NCBI GenBank assembly: GCA_030430725.1
Contig: JAUIKP010000161.1
Span: forward strand, 1 to 7,191
From: Nitrospiria bacterium
GTDB lineage: Bacteria > Nitrospirota > Nitrospiria > Nitrospirales > UBA8639
Length of the DNA stretch: 7,191 nt
Direction: 5' to 3'
In this document: positions 5,842 through 7,191 of the stretch, in pieces
Layout: every line of letters begins with the position of its first letter
Numbering within the stretch: position 1 is the first letter of the stretch
Notes under the pieces: model-generated
Told to the model about the DNA's origin: nothing
The model's input: only the letters and a program-made list of their open reading frames with translations
The model's database searches: none
Translations under genes and position numbers: made by a program

Positions 5842-7191
5842 TCAACTCGAAAACTCATAGCCCAAGGCCCATATGAACGCTTCATCCGATTTTTTCTTCC
5901 CTGGCTCCGGGTCGCTGTTATACCGGTATTCGAAGGCCACTTTCAGGTACAATTTCCCATACACTTCTATGCGAGCTCCCTGCTCGGATGTCCACCGTAG
6001 GGCAGTACTGTCACCTACTCCCAGGTCGCGAAATCCTTTTTGTCGGTGAAAAATCCGTATCCGATCTGCAATCAGATCATATTCCCAATCCACGCCCCAC
6101 GAAGCGGTAACGGTTTTGGTCGTCCCGGTCTCTTTAAACTTTTGATACACAAACGCCGGCCCGGTGGATACACTTAAACTGTGGCTTGGAGAATCAAAAA
6201 TCTGATATCCGAGTCCCAGGCCGGTCGTACTCCGGATTTTCAATCCCTGAAACTTATCATATTCAAGATATTCTTTAGCGGTGGAAAACAACCTTTTGGT
6301 GAAAAAATAATCGTAGCCGAGTGTGCCTCTGGCATTTTTGGCTGTGTTGTCTCCATCGGCCGAGGCAAAGGCATACTTGCCGTTCATGAGGCCACGGTGT
6401 CGTTCTGTCCAAATCGTATTGTCGGTTGAGGCGTTTACAGCCGTGGTGTCCGTATTCCCCTTCGTGCGGTTTCCTCCCAGGTCGAAGTTTCCTTTGTAAC
6501 GAAGTTCTGGAATATTGATAGTCTTCACACGCGCCGGCGAGATGCCTTCACTTCCGCCTAATGCGGTCACAGTCGTACGGGAGGTTTTGAGAAAATCATC
6601 TCCGTTGGAATCTTGCCCCTCATCAAAAACTTGAATGGAAAGTGGTGTTCGCGATTGAATTTGTTCCACTTCATCCCACTGAACCGATATATCTCCCGCA
6701 TAAGCCGTTTTGATAGTAAGGGTCTTTTCTTCCATCGAGACAATGGTTCCGATCAGATGCATGTCATTTTTGAGAGTGATCTCATCTAATTCTTCCTCTT
6801 CACCCGCCCCGGCTTCCTCTTTTGAGCTTTTGATGGCCTTGACGGAATTGAGGGTGATCATCACGGGAGTCGGGTCCTGCTCTCTCAACACCTGGATGGT
6901 CCCGGATTCAGCCAATTGGATTCGGCCTTCATAGATCTCGCCGGTATCCAGAACAACAGTGACCGGCTCTTCAGTCGCCAACCCCGTTACCTCTTTCCAA
7001 CGAAGCGGAATGGGATTGTGCATACTCGCCGCTGCTCTCACCCGGAGGACACCATTCGTCATGCCAAATATCTTGCCCTTGAGAATGGTGCCATCTGTAA
7101 GCGAAACCTGTCCGGAGACTGCCGCATAAAGAGGACCGCCTCCACTGAACAGCGTCATACTAAGAAAGACGATGAAGAGCTTCAATCTCAA
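5842..7191 (-). CDS. Exported protein: N-terminal SH3-like repeats plus DUF481 outer-membrane barrel, start at or beyond window edge
   Basis: The frame is open to the right edge, where the first codon is TTG. The visible protein (449 residues) starts with a signal peptide: RLK, a hydrophobic stretch to about 18, and likely cleavage after LYA (21-23). The true start is therefore this TTG or a few codons outside. Residues 28-72, 76-121 and 136-180 are similar units of about 45 residues with the pattern V-x-L-x-(D/N)-G-x-x-L-x-G-x-I ... W-x-x-V; 183-227 may be a worn fourth. An acidic linker (122-136) splits them. Residues 229-449 match the DUF481 (YdiY-like) family: GNFDLGGNRTKGNTDTT (234-250), alternating aromatic strands, and a C-terminal strand ending YEFSS. 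DUF481 proteins are predicted outer-membrane beta-barrels of unknown function. The repeats probably sit in the periplasm. It converges with the flavin reductase across 176 bases with no clear terminator. Confidence 0.85.
   Translation of the reverse strand: MRLKLFIVFLSMTLFSGGGPLYAAVSGQVSLTDGTILKGKIFGMTNGVLRVRAAASMHNPIPLRWKEVTGLATEEPVTVVLDTGEIYEGRIQLAESGTIQVLREQDPTPVMITLNSVKAIKSSKEEAGAGEEEELDEITLKNDMHLIGTIVSMEEKTLTIKTAYAGDISVQWDEVEQIQSRTPLSIQVFDEGQDSNGDDFLKTSRTTVTALGGSEGISPARVKTINIPELRYKGNFDLGGNRTKGNTDTTAVNASTDNTIWTERHRGLMNGKYAFASADGDNTAKNARGTLGYDYFFTKRLFSTAKEYLEYDKFQGLKIRSTTGLGLGYQIFDSPSHSLSVSTGPAFVYQKFKETGTTKTVTASWGVDWEYDLIADRIRIFHRQKGFRDLGVGDSTALRWTSEQGARIEVYGKLYLKVAFEYRYNSDPEPGKKKSDEAFIWALGYEFSS

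Overview
The window holds six protein genes, two of them cut by the window edges. Three form one metabolic operon on the + strand, one is a minus-strand regulator-like gene, one is a + strand flavin reductase, and one is a minus-strand outer-membrane protein. Base composition is close to balanced by eye. The DUF481-type beta-barrel protein with an export signal points to a Gram-negative (diderm) bacterium. Nitrospirota or a similar group would fit, but nothing in the sequence proves it. There are no RNA genes, insertion sequences, CRISPR arrays, integrases or other mobile-element traces that I can see.

Positions 1-3229 are a propionate (2-methylcitrate cycle) operon in the order prpD-prpB-prpC. 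PrpC joins propionyl-CoA and oxaloacetate to 2-methylcitrate, the PrpD/MmgE protein dehydrates it, and PrpB cleaves 2-methylisocitrate to pyruvate and succinate. prpD runs off the left edge. prpD and prpB overlap by ATGA. A 107-base gap with a foldable inverted repeat separates prpB from prpC. A nested hairpin at 3268-3317 lies between prpC and the convergent gene and probably ends transcription from both sides.

Positions 3409-4377 (minus strand) encode a protein with a Cro/CI-type helix-turn-helix and a C-terminal alpha/beta domain that I cannot assign. A GGGAG ribosome-binding site favours the second ATG (4377) over the first (4395).

Positions 4378-4933 contain no convincing gene. They are rich in small signals: a weak promoter for the regulator, a 20-base imperfect tandem repeat, a short hairpin with a T7 run, a second hairpin, a perfect 7+7 palindrome and a candidate promoter for the next gene. 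The layout suggests a regulated promoter region, possibly with a small RNA.

Positions 4934-5665 encode a stand-alone ferredoxin-NADP reductase-like flavoprotein with no attached iron-sulfur domain. Convergent with it, 5842-7191 (minus strand) encodes an exported protein with three or four N-terminal repeats of about 45 residues and a DUF481 beta-barrel. Its start lies at or just past the right edge. No direct functional link between these last two genes and the prp operon is visible.
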